A stretch of 64,000 nt of DNA from Pomphorhynchus laevis. Lineage: Eukaryota > Acanthocephala > Palaeacanthocephala > Echinorhynchida > Pomphorhynchidae. Position numbers and translations under genes: made by a program. Positions 11,235-20,247 of the stretch are shown in pieces. The DNA lies in NCBI GenBank assembly GCA_012934845.2, contig WNNJ02000066.1, positions 93,491 to 157,490 of the forward strand, in the 5' to 3' direction. How positions within the stretch are numbered: position 1 is the first letter of the stretch; the number at the start of each line of letters is the position of its first letter. The notes under the pieces are model-generated. The model was given only the letters and a program-made list of their open reading frames with translations. It had not been told where the DNA came from and did no database searches.

Positions 11235-12578
11235 TTATTCCATCCATAAAAATTTGCCACTTAAGAGTTTAAATTTATTCTTTATATTATTGTGTTGATT
11301 TATATATTTTACTATTTTCTGCTTGATGTTATTTTTATAGTAACCTAGTTTAAAATATGTATCTATTAAATTATTTAAATGATTTTGAAGAAAGCCAATA
11401 TCATTACATATTGTTGCAATTCTTAAAATTTCATTATTTAATGTATTATATTTTATATTATATGGTATGCATGAATGCTCATGCAAAAATATGTTTCTTG
11501 TAAATTTAAATATGTCATCTTTACGATATAAATTAATAGTAGTTTTAGTTAATGTTAATTTAATGTTCATATCTAGATATACACCTTCTTTATCATTAAT
11601 ATTGGTTTTGTTAAGAATAAGGCTTTCTGGATAAATGTGCTCACTAATTGAATAAAAATTATTAGAATTAAATACACATATATCATCAATGTATCGAAAC
11701 ATATATTTCATATATTTATATTGTTTAGATTTAGTTTTTACACAGTTATGAACAAATTCATATTCTATAAAGCTTAAAAACAAGTCAGCTATAATTGGGC
11801 TACTATTACCACCCATTGTAACACCTTTTACTTGTCTAAATATAGATGTCCCTACTTTTAAATAATTTTGATTTATCAAAATATTTAAGGATTCTATTAA
11901 TTCAATTTTATCCATATATTTATATTTATTTGATGGTTTAATTTTTGTTAGATAGGCGTTATAATTATTATAACATATATATGTATATCTTTTTCCGAAT
12001 ATAAGATTAATTAATTTTACTAACGCTTCTTTAATATCTACTAAATCTAGATTTGTATAAAGCGTACTAAAATCGTATGTATTTATATTTTGAAAATTTA
12101 TTCCTTTTGTCTGTTCTAAAAATTCTTTTGTAGAATTAATACTGAAATAGTGTTTTATACCAGTATTAATTTCGATTACCTTGCAATATTTTTTAAAATG
12201 TGCTTTAATTACTTTAAGCATTTTATTCATATAAACAGAAAGTGGTTTTAATGTACATTTAAACGCACTACATATGAACCTAGGTTTTATTGGATTTTTA
12301 TGTAATTTTGGATTCCAATATAATATAGGTATAGTTTTATTATCTAATTCAACCTTTATACCCTTTTTATCCATTATAGAACAGTGACTTGTAATAATTG
12401 ATTCTAAACTCAACTCACTACGTTCATATGCTGGATTTACATTTAAATCATTAGAATTAACCTCTTTCATTAGTATATCATAATAAAGCTTTTTGCATAT
12501 GAAGACAAAGTTATTACTAGCTTTATCAATAGTTGTTATTATATAGTTATCCTTTAATTTAGTAAGTTCTTTATACAT
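11235..12578 (-). CDS. Penelope-type reverse transcriptase
   Basis: 448 codons. It carries the Penelope signature ILYWNPKLHKNPIKPRFI (residues ~85-102), motif A DFSTLYTNL (~169), motif B QVKGVTMGGNSSPIIAD (~249) and the catalytic YIDD (~296-299). These motifs place it with Penelope-like RTs, a group related to telomerase RTs and distinct from LINE and LTR RTs. The C-terminus ends soon after the thumb region with no GIY-YIG domain following it. The preceding ORF ends 50 nt upstream in another frame. No Met is strictly needed at 12,578, since the frame is open for about 13 codons further upstream. Confidence 0.85.
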   Translation of the reverse strand: MYKELTKLKDNYIITTIDKASNNFVFICKKLYYDILMKEVNSNDLNVNPAYERSELSLESIITSHCSIMDKKGIKVELDNKTIPILYWNPKLHKNPIKPRFICSAFKCTLKPLSVYMNKMLKVIKAHFKKYCKVIEINTGIKHYFSINSTKEFLEQTKGINFQNINTYDFSTLYTNLDLVDIKEALVKLINLIFGKRYTYICYNNYNAYLTKIKPSNKYKYMDKIELIESLNILINQNYLKVGTSIFRQVKGVTMGGNSSPIIADLFLSFIEYEFVHNCVKTKSKQYKYMKYMFRYIDDICVFNSNNFYSISEHIYPESLILNKTNINDKEGVYLDMNIKLTLTKTTINLYRKDDIFKFTRNIFLHEHSCIPYNIKYNTLNNEILRIATICNDIGFLQNHLNNLIDTYFKLGYYKNNIKQKIVKYINQHNNIKNKFKLLSGKFLWME

Positions 12579-12628
12579 ATCTTTATTAATTTTATCTTTC
12601 CTTTTATAATTGTTTTGTTATTTTCATT

Positions 12629-13945
12629 TTATTGTTTAATTTTATCAAATATATAATCTTTCCAAATTTTTATCTTAGATATATTCGAGCTTTCACTATT
12701 AATCAGCATACTAAAGTAATCATTTAAGTTATTATATAACGAATTGTAAAGTTTATTTTTGTCGTTGTTATTATTTAATCTATATTTATACCCTTTCGAT
12801 AGCAGCTTTCTTAATTCACAATTTTCAATTAATTCTAGATTATGGGTACATATATGTTCATTTATTTTATCAAAACTAAGACTTTTACAATTGCATTCTG
12901 TTTTCATTATGTTTCTAATATTATCGTTACATATTGATTTTAATTCTTTATTATAATTACAAATTTTTCGTCCTAATGGTGGTAGGAGTTTATACATTAT
13001 TTTAGGAATATATTTACTTAAATCTGACCCTATTATTTCTTTACTTTTAGAATTATTTAAAAGTCCGGCTATATTTATGTTATCTATACATTTATTAATG
13101 AAGTTTATGGTTAATGTATATTTTCTATTGTTATTATTTACATTTATTGTACGATTATAGTATTTTGTATTACAATAACTGTCTATTATACAACTTAGCC
13201 TATCATAGTCGTTAATTAATTTTTGATTTATTGAACATATGATATCTTTAGAAAAACTTCTTATATTTACATAAAGATCTTTTAGCTTATTATCACTTAA
13301 AAGTTGTTTTAATATTTCTAATTGTTCATTTATATACATATCTTTTTTAATATTTTTAACTCTATTTTTCCTATTCCTTTTATCACCATGACTTCTTGGT
13401 TTGCGTTTAACCGGATTATTATAATATAGTTGTTTATTATGTATTATACTACTTCTGCCAATTCCTTGTACCACGTCATTCAATCCTAATGGGTACATGG
13501 AATTAAGCGTTTTAATCCAAAAATCTTCTTTTTCTAATAGTTTTTGATTTAATATAGAAATGTTTTCTTCGATAATATGTTCTAAAATAAATAATTTACA
13601 GTTTTTAATATCATGTCCTATTAATCTCATATGTTTATGAAATATAGTTTGACTATTATGCTGTATATTATATATGTGTTGCCTAAACCTAGTTTTTAAC
13701 ATTTGATATGTTTTTCCTATATATTGCAATCCACATGTGCATTGTATTAGATACACTACACCTGCGGTATTGCAGTTACAATTATTATTAATATTTAATG
13801 AAAAACATTTGTTTGTCGTATTACTTACGATACAATTATTATTATTTATAACATCACAAACTATACAATTTTTTCTGTTACATTTAAAAGATCTAAAATT
13901 GAAATCATTAGTACTTACGTATTTTTCCAATATTGTTGAGTACAT
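12629..13945 (-). CDS. GIY-YIG endonuclease plus RT N-terminal region of the PLE
   Basis: 439 codons including stop. Near the N-terminus is a cysteine cluster (CNRKNCIVC, then CNCN). The GIY-YIG core follows: GVVYLIQCTCGLQYIGKT (residues ~62-79), an arginine-containing helix TRFRQH (~85-90), and KEDFWIKTLNSMYPLGLN with the catalytic-type Glu. The remaining ~270 residues lead into the RT region and include SKYIPKIMYKLLPPLG and a CNCK segment. GIY-YIG nucleases in Penelope-like elements make the DNA nick used for priming. The N-terminal position and extra cysteines fit the permuted Naiad-like clade; the assignment is by motif order only. Confidence 0.8.
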   Translation of the reverse strand: MYSTILEKYVSTNDFNFRSFKCNRKNCIVCDVINNNNCIVSNTTNKCFSLNINNNCNCNTAGVVYLIQCTCGLQYIGKTYQMLKTRFRQHIYNIQHNSQTIFHKHMRLIGHDIKNCKLFILEHIIEENISILNQKLLEKEDFWIKTLNSMYPLGLNDVVQGIGRSSIIHNKQLYYNNPVKRKPRSHGDKRNRKNRVKNIKKDMYINEQLEILKQLLSDNKLKDLYVNIRSFSKDIICSINQKLINDYDRLSCIIDSYCNTKYYNRTINVNNNNRKYTLTINFINKCIDNINIAGLLNNSKSKEIIGSDLSKYIPKIMYKLLPPLGRKICNYNKELKSICNDNIRNIMKTECNCKSLSFDKINEHICTHNLELIENCELRKLLSKGYKYRLNNNNDKNKLYNSLYNNLNDYFSMLINSESSNISKIKIWKDYIFDKIKQ

Positions 13946-14014
13946 GTAACTTTTAAGTCATAATTTTTAACGTTGCTTTTTCGGTGTCGCCACCTAGTTT
14001 AGTTGACTCAGACT

Positions 14015-14053
14015 AAACTTACAACGGGCCATAACGAAGCCCGTTGTAAGTTT
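14015..14053. repeat. 15-bp perfect hairpin at the PLE 5' side
   Basis: Arms aaacttacaacgggc (14,015-14,029) and gcccgttgtaagttt (14,039-14,053) are perfectly complementary with a 9-nt loop. The phrase ataacgaag occurs three times at 14,031-14,087, ending at the junction with A3. It could mark the PLE terminus or a structured RNA in its leader. Confidence 0.8.
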
Positions 14054-14087
14054 TTATAACGAAGTTTAAACTCTTTATAACGAAGCT

Positions 14088-16565
14088 TTGTATCTGCAAA
14101 GTAATTTCGGATCCCGCAAGCCTCTGCCACCGAGAAGCTGGGTTAAACGTTATCAAGGCCTAGTAACAAAGGGCCAAATAAGAGCCAGCTCGACTGTGCT
14201 AGAAGACACGATTGAAACAAAAGCCCTGCATCCACAACATATCATTGATGGCACTTCAGTAATATCAATGCTTCAAGACTTACACCCCGAGGCACATCAA
14301 GCTGATCCAGATACCCTCTTGACTACCCCGTTCCCTGGATCCAAAGTACATCATCTCAGCCGGTTCTATGCTCTGGACGAAACACACATTATCAGATCGA
14401 GTAAAAAAACCAAAGGAAGCTCGGGTCCGTCCGGAATTGATGCTCGCTCATGGCTTCACATGCTGACAGATTTTGATTCGAACTCACTCAGCCTAGCCAA
14501 AGCACTTGCCAAATTCGCTATCTTCGTCGCAACAGAACCACTCACTCCAGGAACTTTAGATGCTTTCACCGCTTGCCGTCTGGTTGCTTTAGAGAAAAAG
14601 TCAGGAGGAATCCGCCCCATAGGTATTTGCAATACTGTCAGACGCATTATAAGCCGGGCCATTCTAGATATTGTTCGCAATGACATTCAGGACGTTGCTG
14701 GGTCCGTTCAATTAGGGGCTTCTCAAAAAGGCGGTATCGAAGTCGCCATCAGCACACTTAGAGATGAGTTTAACCGTCACGACGACCGCTGTATTTTGTC
14801 AATCGATGCTTCAAATGCTTTCAACCGAACAAACAGAGCGGTGGCATTACACAACATAGATTTCGTATGCCCGTCGCTTTCTCGGGCTCTTCGTAATGTC
14901 TACGCAAACCCTGCACAACTCATTGTGGGAAGTCAAAGCTTATACTCCACCGAAGGTTTCACCCAGGGCGATCCTTTTGCGATGGCTGGCTTCGCCCTGA
15001 CCTCTCTCCCTTTGATAAAAGCAATTCAACGCAAAGTTCCGTCGGTCTTCCAAAAATGGTATGCAGATGACGCCAACTTTATTGGGACCACTGACGTTTT
15101 GAAACAGGTATGGGAAGTGCTTCATACCGATGGACCAAAGTATGGCTATTTCGTAAACACACGTAAGTCTCACCTCCTATCACACCTTCATATTGATCAA
15201 TCGAACCTCCCCGACCCCGAAATAAAAACTTCCACCGATGGAATCATCATTCTCGGCAGTCCAGTCGGGTCCAACGATTTTGTAAATGCAGCAACCGCAA
15301 AACTTCTGTCTACATGGACCACAATGCTGCAACGTCTCGATTATGTTGCCAAGGTAGATCCGCATCTCGCTTTTGCAGGATTAATCAACTCCGTCCAATT
15401 TAAGTGGACACACATAATGCGCACCTGCGACTGCTCAGCCACTATCTGGTCGGATCTGTCACACACTTTAATCACACAGCTTCTCCCAAACTTCGTGTCC
15501 TGGGACCTCGATGAAGACTGGAAGTCAATATTGTGCTCTCCTTTCAAATTTGGAGGTATTGGTATCGCGAACCCTGCAACCATAGCCACACTTGAACGCA
15601 AATCCTCAAACATGCTAATTTCAACCTATAATTCTGGTTCAGGTGGCGATAGCCTAAGAGAGAGGCAGAAAACTATGCTTAGCGAAATCAAGACACTACG
15701 ATCACTATCGCACCAAGAACGCCTCTCTAAAATTCCGATCTTAGCGATACCCGCAACCAGTAATCTGATCGCGCATGCTGCTCGCAGTGGAGCTTCTTCG
15801 TGGTTAAGTGCGCTTCCGCTCAAGCATGAAAATTTTCATCTTTCTTCGAACGAATTCAGGGATGCTTTGAACGCAAGGTATGGACATACTGATCCTAAGA
15901 TTGGAGTTAGCAACTGCATTTGCGGCACTCGAGTCAGTGTGGCTCATTCCTTATCATGTAGACGAGGTGCTTTGCCTTCGATCCGGCATAATGCAGTCCG
16001 CGACATCATCTCACACTATCTTAGCCGCATATCTCACGGCGTAGCTTGCGAACCTCAGCTAACCGAGGTTCCTGAAAATATTACTTTCGAACGAACAACA
16101 ACAACCCGTGATCCAAGCGCGCGTCTTGACATAGTTTGTTCCGGGCTACACGGTAGTCGATTTGAGCGAACATTTTTTGATGTTAATGTATTTGCTGCAC
16201 CTGCTCAATCGAACATATCAAGGAAGCCTGAGTCTGTTTTCGAATACAACGAGAGTCGCAAGAAAGCCAAATACAGTGAACGGATTGCGCTAGTTGAACG
16301 AGGGTCTTTCATACCTCTTATTTTCTCCACTTCGGGAGGAATGGGCATTGAAGCGGAAAGATTAATCAAAACCACGGCTTCAAAACTGACGCATCGGTCA
16401 ACGCGTTCTTATTCTGATCTAGCCATAAAGATGAAACGAGACATCAGTTTTGAAATCGCACGATCAGTTTCCGCATGCTTACGCTCGCCACGTTCCAGCT
16501 GTTCCAAACCTATTAATCTTATGACAACCCACCACAGCGAGTTTTGCGCTGTGCTCGAAGTCTAA
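14088..16565 (+). CDS. A3 reverse transcriptase / REL endonuclease
   Basis: 825 codons with no internal stop. RT motifs: SSGPSGID (~111-118), GGIRPIG (~173), motif A LSIDASNAFN (~238-246), motif B FTQGDPFAMAGFAL (~291-304) and motif C WYADD (~324-328). The C-terminal module has a CCHC knuckle (Cys610, Cys612, His620, Cys624), RHNAVRD (~633), then PD-(D/E)XK elements with Asp681 (RLDIV), Asp698 (FFDVNVF) and KKAKYSER (~726-732). The fold is that of REL LINEs, which cleave a preferred site and prime on it; the target suggested here is TGTAGACAACGTT. The first codon (TTG, 14,088) is only the PLE junction: the true start is in the part at 10,342. Apart from the PLE insertion the coding sequence looks intact. 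Confidence 0.9.
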   Translation: MYLQSNFGSRKPLPPRSWVKRYQGLVTKGQIRASSTVLEDTIETKALHPQHIIDGTSVISMLQDLHPEAHQADPDTLLTTPFPGSKVHHLSRFYALDETHIIRSSKKTKGSSGPSGIDARSWLHMLTDFDSNSLSLAKALAKFAIFVATEPLTPGTLDAFTACRLVALEKKSGGIRPIGICNTVRRIISRAILDIVRNDIQDVAGSVQLGASQKGGIEVAISTLRDEFNRHDDRCILSIDASNAFNRTNRAVALHNIDFVCPSLSRALRNVYANPAQLIVGSQSLYSTEGFTQGDPFAMAGFALTSLPLIKAIQRKVPSVFQKWYADDANFIGTTDVLKQVWEVLHTDGPKYGYFVNTRKSHLLSHLHIDQSNLPDPEIKTSTDGIIILGSPVGSNDFVNAATAKLLSTWTTMLQRLDYVAKVDPHLAFAGLINSVQFKWTHIMRTCDCSATIWSDLSHTLITQLLPNFVSWDLDEDWKSILCSPFKFGGIGIANPATIATLERKSSNMLISTYNSGSGGDSLRERQKTMLSEIKTLRSLSHQERLSKIPILAIPATSNLIAHAARSGASSWLSALPLKHENFHLSSNEFRDALNARYGHTDPKIGVSNCICGTRVSVAHSLSCRRGALPSIRHNAVRDIISHYLSRISHGVACEPQLTEVPENITFERTTTTRDPSARLDIVCSGLHGSRFERTFFDVNVFAAPAQSNISRKPESVFEYNESRKKAKYSERIALVERGSFIPLIFSTSGGMGIEAERLIKTTASKLTHRSTRSYSDLAIKMKRDISFEIARSVSACLRSPRSSCSKPINLMTTHHSEFCAVLEV

Positions 16566-16750
16566 TTATGTCTTCTTCACTATGTCTGCGAATGCGCGAC
16601 GGGAACCTAATTTCTGTAAAATTTACTTTTCTTTTTCAATAAAGTTATTATTCTTAAAAAAAATGTAGACAACGTTACGAGCATAGCTCACAGTTGCTGA
16701 CAAATCGATAGTCAAAATAAAAGAAAAAGAGAAAATCAAAAACAAATCAG

Positions 16751-19690
16751 TTAACAATTTAAAATAATCTGTCGTTTAAAGAGCTCACGAGTTCCCGCAT
16801 TTACAATATCATCGCTTAAACGATTCCATGAATTTATTATTCGTTGTCCAAATTGAATCGTCCTAGAATGTACTATTCGTTGGCGACTAAGATAAAACGA
16901 GTGACCTCGCAAAGCTCGAGTTGATCGAATGTTGAAGAGCCCACGCAACACATGGTGTTCATTGTGAAATACCTCCCATACAAGACACAGATCCGGCGAG
17001 TCACGAATATCACATAATGACTGCATATTTAAAGACCGAAGACGGTCCTCGTAAGGAAGTTCTCTCAAAGAATGTACTAATTTTGTTGCCCTACGTAGCA
17101 CCTTCTCAAGTCGATTAATCTCATCTCTGGTTCGAGGGTATGAACATTGAGAAGCATATAACAAATGACTTAGTACAAAAGCGTTTGCAAGAACTCTAAA
17201 AGAACGTGGACTCACATAGCTGAATGATCGGCGAAGGAAACCAACCATACGCATGGCCTTCGAACAAATGTACTCAGTGTTTTGGCGAGTGGAGAAATCA
17301 TCCGTTATCAATACGCCAAGATCTTTATAGCTCGAAACCAATTTAATCACTCGATCCCCGAGATGATATATCGGCACTGGAACAATATTACGTGATCGAA
17401 TGTGCATGCAAGTGCACTTCGAGGCATTAACAGACAGACCATTAGAACGTGCCCACTTAAGAACCGTGTCAATATCTGATTGAAGAATGTTACGATCATA
17501 ATTCGACTTGATGGCTCTCCAAATTTTTAAATCGTCAGCAAATAATAATGAATGCGAACTTATTACACTGGGTAGATCGTTGATGAAAATACAAAACAGC
17601 AAAGGACCCAATACAGACCCTTGCGGGACACCGGCATTAACTGGATAATGCTCGGAAAGGTTACCGTTAATGGCGACCTGGTATGTGCGACCAGAAAGAA
17701 AGTTGCATATCCAACGAATGATAATTGGATTGATTTTTAATGCACTTATCTTCATAATCAACTTGTCATGGGGTACATGATCAAATGCTTTGGAGAAGTC
17801 AAAAAATATGACATCGACAGCATACCCCTCATCCACTATGGAACCCCAACTTTCCTGTGCCAATAAAAGGTTGGTCACTGTGGAACAGTTTTTACGGAAT
17901 CCGTGCTGATTAGTAGAAAGTAACCTGTATGATTCTAGGTAGCTACTGATTATCCGATAAAGTAATCTCTCTAATACACGACACGATACAGAGGTTAAAC
18001 TAACCGGTCGGTAGTTATCTACACATGATCGATCACCTTTCTTATGAAGCGGCTTAATGATAGAGCGTTTCCATGCATTCGGGACTATACCGTAATATAA
18101 TGATGCTATAAATATCCTATATAAAGGCGCAGCAATGACATCATGAAGATTCTTCAGGTATATTGAGGGAAGTAAATCTGGGCAAATCGAGCCCGAAGGT
18201 TTCAGTCGTTTAAACTCTTTTATAACATCTTGAACTGTGAACAAGTGAAGAATATCAAAAATTGACGGATTAATACGAGTAATTTCTATACAAGGAGAAG
18301 TAGTAGCTGATACGAGAAATTTACGACCAAATGCATTAGCAATATCGAAATGATCTACTAGAATGCGTCCATTGTTTCCAATGATAGAGCTAGAAGATCG
18401 AACATTACTTTTAAAATTTGCATATTTAAATAATATGTTAGGATTGTTGGCTGACTTTCCTATCAGTACTTGTTCAAATTGCCGCTTTTTAAGTCTCTTG
18501 AGATATGTGAAATGATTCCGACACTTTTTAAATGACCTATAGTCAGTTTCTCCATTCCTATACCTTACGAATTTTTGCTTCTTGGATCTCAATGCATCTT
18601 GAAGCTCCTTATCAAACCAAGGATTTGTGCGTGCACGGGCAGTTGCTACCTTACGAGGTGAGAAACGTAGAAGGAGCGATATCATTAGAGTTTCAAATTG
18701 TTGCCAAGATGATTCAACTCCAAAAATCAATGGATCATACCAATTTGTACCGAGAAGGGATTGACGTACTAAACTGTAATTGGTTTTGAAACATTGTACT
18801 GACATACATGAAGACTCAGGTTGTGACAATATATTAGATAAGTTTGTATTAAAGCGAATAACAGAATGATCAGAGCTGCCTAAGGGATCCAAATATGTTA
18901 TACCGGTGATCAAATATTTATCGGAAGTAAGACAAATATCAAGCAAAGATTGATGGTCTCCAGAGGAACGAGTAAACATTGAGACATGTTGCGTTAGATT
19001 AAGAAAATTGATAGTATCAAGGAATGCTGATGAATAATTATTGTTATTTAAGCATATGTAGTTAGTCCAGTCTATAGAAGGCATATTTAGATCACCCACT
19101 ACTACCACATTACTACGGGATCCAAACTTTAATAATGTATCAACTATGGAACAAACATCCATTCTTGGACTACGATATATAAGACCAATGGTAACTAACA
19201 CATGACCGGACAGTAATATATTGCCCCATAGTGTTTCTGTACCACCTTCAGACTTGGCACTTAAGGTCATAAACGCTACACTATTATGTAAATATAAAAT
19301 TACCCCACCTCCTCTCTTTCCGGTCCTATCGACACGATAAGAAGAATAATTAGCTATTTCAATCTCGTGATCAGATATATCGGAGTTAAGCCAGCTTTCT
19401 GTTATTGCTATTAACAAGGGCTGGGAATATTGAATACGTTGCTTCAATTCGTGAATTTTATTAAGAAGACTGCGTGCGTTAGTATACAAGATCACAGAAC
19501 TATAGCCTATTGAAGCACATGTGTTATTTCCCTTACTGTTAGCACTATTGGATTTCGCCAGAGCAGACCACAACGGTGATTGATAATAAACAATGTCATC
19601 TAAGTAATCACATGCATTTGTAATGGGTATGTTGGATAAGCTAGAAGCGACGAGAGGAGCTAAATCTAATCCACAAACAGCGGAGTCCAA
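16751..19690 (-). CDS. C1 ORF2: APE endonuclease / reverse transcriptase (CR1 type)
   Basis: 979 codons without a stop. APE endonuclease: LYTNARSLLNK (~68), ITESWLN (~95), a glycine-rich RGGGVILY, GLIYRSP, VVGDLNMPSIDW (~197) and SSDHSVIRF (~272). RT: SGSICPDLLPS, KPLHKKGDRS, YRPVSLTSVSCRVLERLL, QHGFRKNCSTVTNL, motif A FFDFSKAFDHVPH, motif B GVPQGSVLGPLLF and motif C FADDLKIW. The C-terminal segment ends NSWNRLSDDIVNAGTRELFKRQ. This is the standard CR1-group layout; the enzyme nicks with APE and copies its own RNA. The start is uncertain: the codon at 19,690 is TTG and the frame stays open further upstream inside ORF1, so expression by a -1 shift or reinitiation is possible. Confidence 0.9.
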   Translation of the reverse strand: MDSAVCGLDLAPLVASSLSNIPITNACDYLDDIVYYQSPLWSALAKSNSANSKGNNTCASIGYSSVILYTNARSLLNKIHELKQRIQYSQPLLIAITESWLNSDISDHEIEIANYSSYRVDRTGKRGGGVILYLHNSVAFMTLSAKSEGGTETLWGNILLSGHVLVTIGLIYRSPRMDVCSIVDTLLKFGSRSNVVVVGDLNMPSIDWTNYICLNNNNYSSAFLDTINFLNLTQHVSMFTRSSGDHQSLLDICLTSDKYLITGITYLDPLGSSDHSVIRFNTNLSNILSQPESSCMSVQCFKTNYSLVRQSLLGTNWYDPLIFGVESSWQQFETLMISLLLRFSPRKVATARARTNPWFDKELQDALRSKKQKFVRYRNGETDYRSFKKCRNHFTYLKRLKKRQFEQVLIGKSANNPNILFKYANFKSNVRSSSSIIGNNGRILVDHFDIANAFGRKFLVSATTSPCIEITRINPSIFDILHLFTVQDVIKEFKRLKPSGSICPDLLPSIYLKNLHDVIAAPLYRIFIASLYYGIVPNAWKRSIIKPLHKKGDRSCVDNYRPVSLTSVSCRVLERLLYRIISSYLESYRLLSTNQHGFRKNCSTVTNLLLAQESWGSIVDEGYAVDVIFFDFSKAFDHVPHDKLIMKISALKINPIIIRWICNFLSGRTYQVAINGNLSEHYPVNAGVPQGSVLGPLLFCIFINDLPSVISSHSLLFADDLKIWRAIKSNYDRNILQSDIDTVLKWARSNGLSVNASKCTCMHIRSRNIVPVPIYHLGDRVIKLVSSYKDLGVLITDDFSTRQNTEYICSKAMRMVGFLRRSFSYVSPRSFRVLANAFVLSHLLYASQCSYPRTRDEINRLEKVLRRATKLVHSLRELPYEDRLRSLNMQSLCDIRDSPDLCLVWEVFHNEHHVLRGLFNIRSTRALRGHSFYLSRQRIVHSRTIQFGQRIINSWNRLSDDIVNAGTRELFKRQIILNC

Positions 19691-20232
19691 TTCAAGCGAG
19701 TCCCTCGTCGCACAATTTGAAAATTCCGAATTCTTAAGTTTGTTTCTCCTGCATCTAAGCGCGATCTCAATAATTGTCTAACCTCTCGAAGACGTTCACG
19801 TTCATACTTGTCAAGATCATTTAGTAATCTAACGGGAGAACCTTTAAGATAATAGGAGTTGCTCAGAATAGTTTTGGCAGCCGCTGCGTCGGTAAAAATT
19901 GCTTTTAATAATCTAGGATGATTATTCTGCTTTTTACCAATTCGAAACAAAGCTAATAGTTTAATTTTGGACGTTACCTCTTTCGGTGACGCTACCAAAA
20001 TGGTTGATAGTATCGCACGAACTTTGGATAAGTCGTCATCTAATCTATGTTGTATGTTGACCGAGATAGATTCAGGTATATTAGTGAAAACGATAGCGCG
20101 AGAATGATCATGATATTTGCGTACGCGGGAAAAGTGCTGCTCAGAGGAAATCACTGATTTTCCATCAAGATTATGTGAAGATCTATCAATGACTCCAGTT
20201 ATTTGGCATGTATCAGGTATAACACTTGCCAA
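19666..20232 (-). CDS. C1 ORF1, C-terminal part
   Basis: 188 codons ending in the conserved ORF1 tail seen in all CR1-like elements here: LFRIGKKQNNHPRLLKAIF, a KGSPVRLLNDLDKYERER segment, and NLRIRNFQIVRR. ORF1 proteins of this group bind element RNA. The usual N-terminal zinc-binding part (C-x4-C ... CGFC) is missing because the element is truncated at about 20,240. It overlaps the ORF2 frame in the -1 register by at least 25 nt. Confidence 0.75.
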   Translation of the reverse strand: MASVIPDTCQITGVIDRSSHNLDGKSVISSEQHFSRVRKYHDHSRAIVFTNIPESISVNIQHRLDDDLSKVRAILSTILVASPKEVTSKIKLLALFRIGKKQNNHPRLLKAIFTDAAAAKTILSNSYYLKGSPVRLLNDLDKYERERLREVRQLLRSRLDAGETNLRIRNFQIVRRGTRLNWTPLFVD

Positions 20233-20247
20233 TGACTCGATAATATA

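Larger units (their letters stand above)
10881..14087 (-). mobile_element. Penelope-like element with N-terminal GIY-YIG (permuted, Naiad/Chlamys-like)
   Basis: A minus-strand retroelement of about 3.2 kb inserted in the A3 coding region. Read 5' to 3' on the minus strand it carries a GIY-YIG nuclease ORF and then a Penelope-type RT ORF. Canonical Penelope elements have the nuclease after the RT; a clade with the opposite order is known. It is very AT-rich, unlike the surrounding A3. A 15-bp-arm hairpin lies near its 5' end (14,015-14,053) and an A/T-rich tail at the other. The two ORFs are in different frames, so the copy is either two-ORF or lightly broken (about one break). Confidence 0.8.
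10038..16663 (+). mobile_element. A3: probably full-length REL-type LINE, split by a Penelope-like element
   Basis: A3 lies between TGTAGACAACGTTG at 10,024-10,037 and TGTAGACAACGTT at 16,664-16,676. Its parts are a 5' UTR with a shared leader (10,038-10,077) and three 17-bp repeats (10,100-10,150), the N-terminal coding part (10,342-10,880), the PLE insertion (about 10,881-14,087), the RT/REL part (14,088-16,565) and a short 3' UTR with A8 tail. The two coding parts join in the order seen in A2, so A3 was one element before the PLE landed in it. Confidence 0.85.
16677..20240 (-). mobile_element. C1 body: CR1-type LINE, ORF1 (partial) and ORF2
   Basis: Minus-strand body of C1 between the REL target at its 3' end and the SINE-like repeat at its 5' side. 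The 3' UTR (16,677-16,750) reads gagctatgctcgtaacgttg on the minus strand; related sequences end C3 (44.6 kb) and, more loosely, G1. It is 5'-truncated within ORF1. Confidence 0.85.
7199..20247 (-). mobile_element. C1: CR1-type LINE (minus strand) with REL LINEs inserted in its 3' end
   Basis: The outer limits of C1 are the (tat)n tail at about 7199-7214 and the 5' truncation inside ORF1 at about 20,240. C1-derived sequence itself is the tail plus 16,664-20,240; everything from 7215 to 16,663 consists of REL LINE material inserted near the C1 3' end, plus the PLE within A3. A 46 bp direct repeat with one mismatch (7153-7198 and 20,248-20,293) flanks the whole complex. The C1 ORF2 is open over 979 codons, so this copy may be fairly young. 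Confidence 0.75.
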
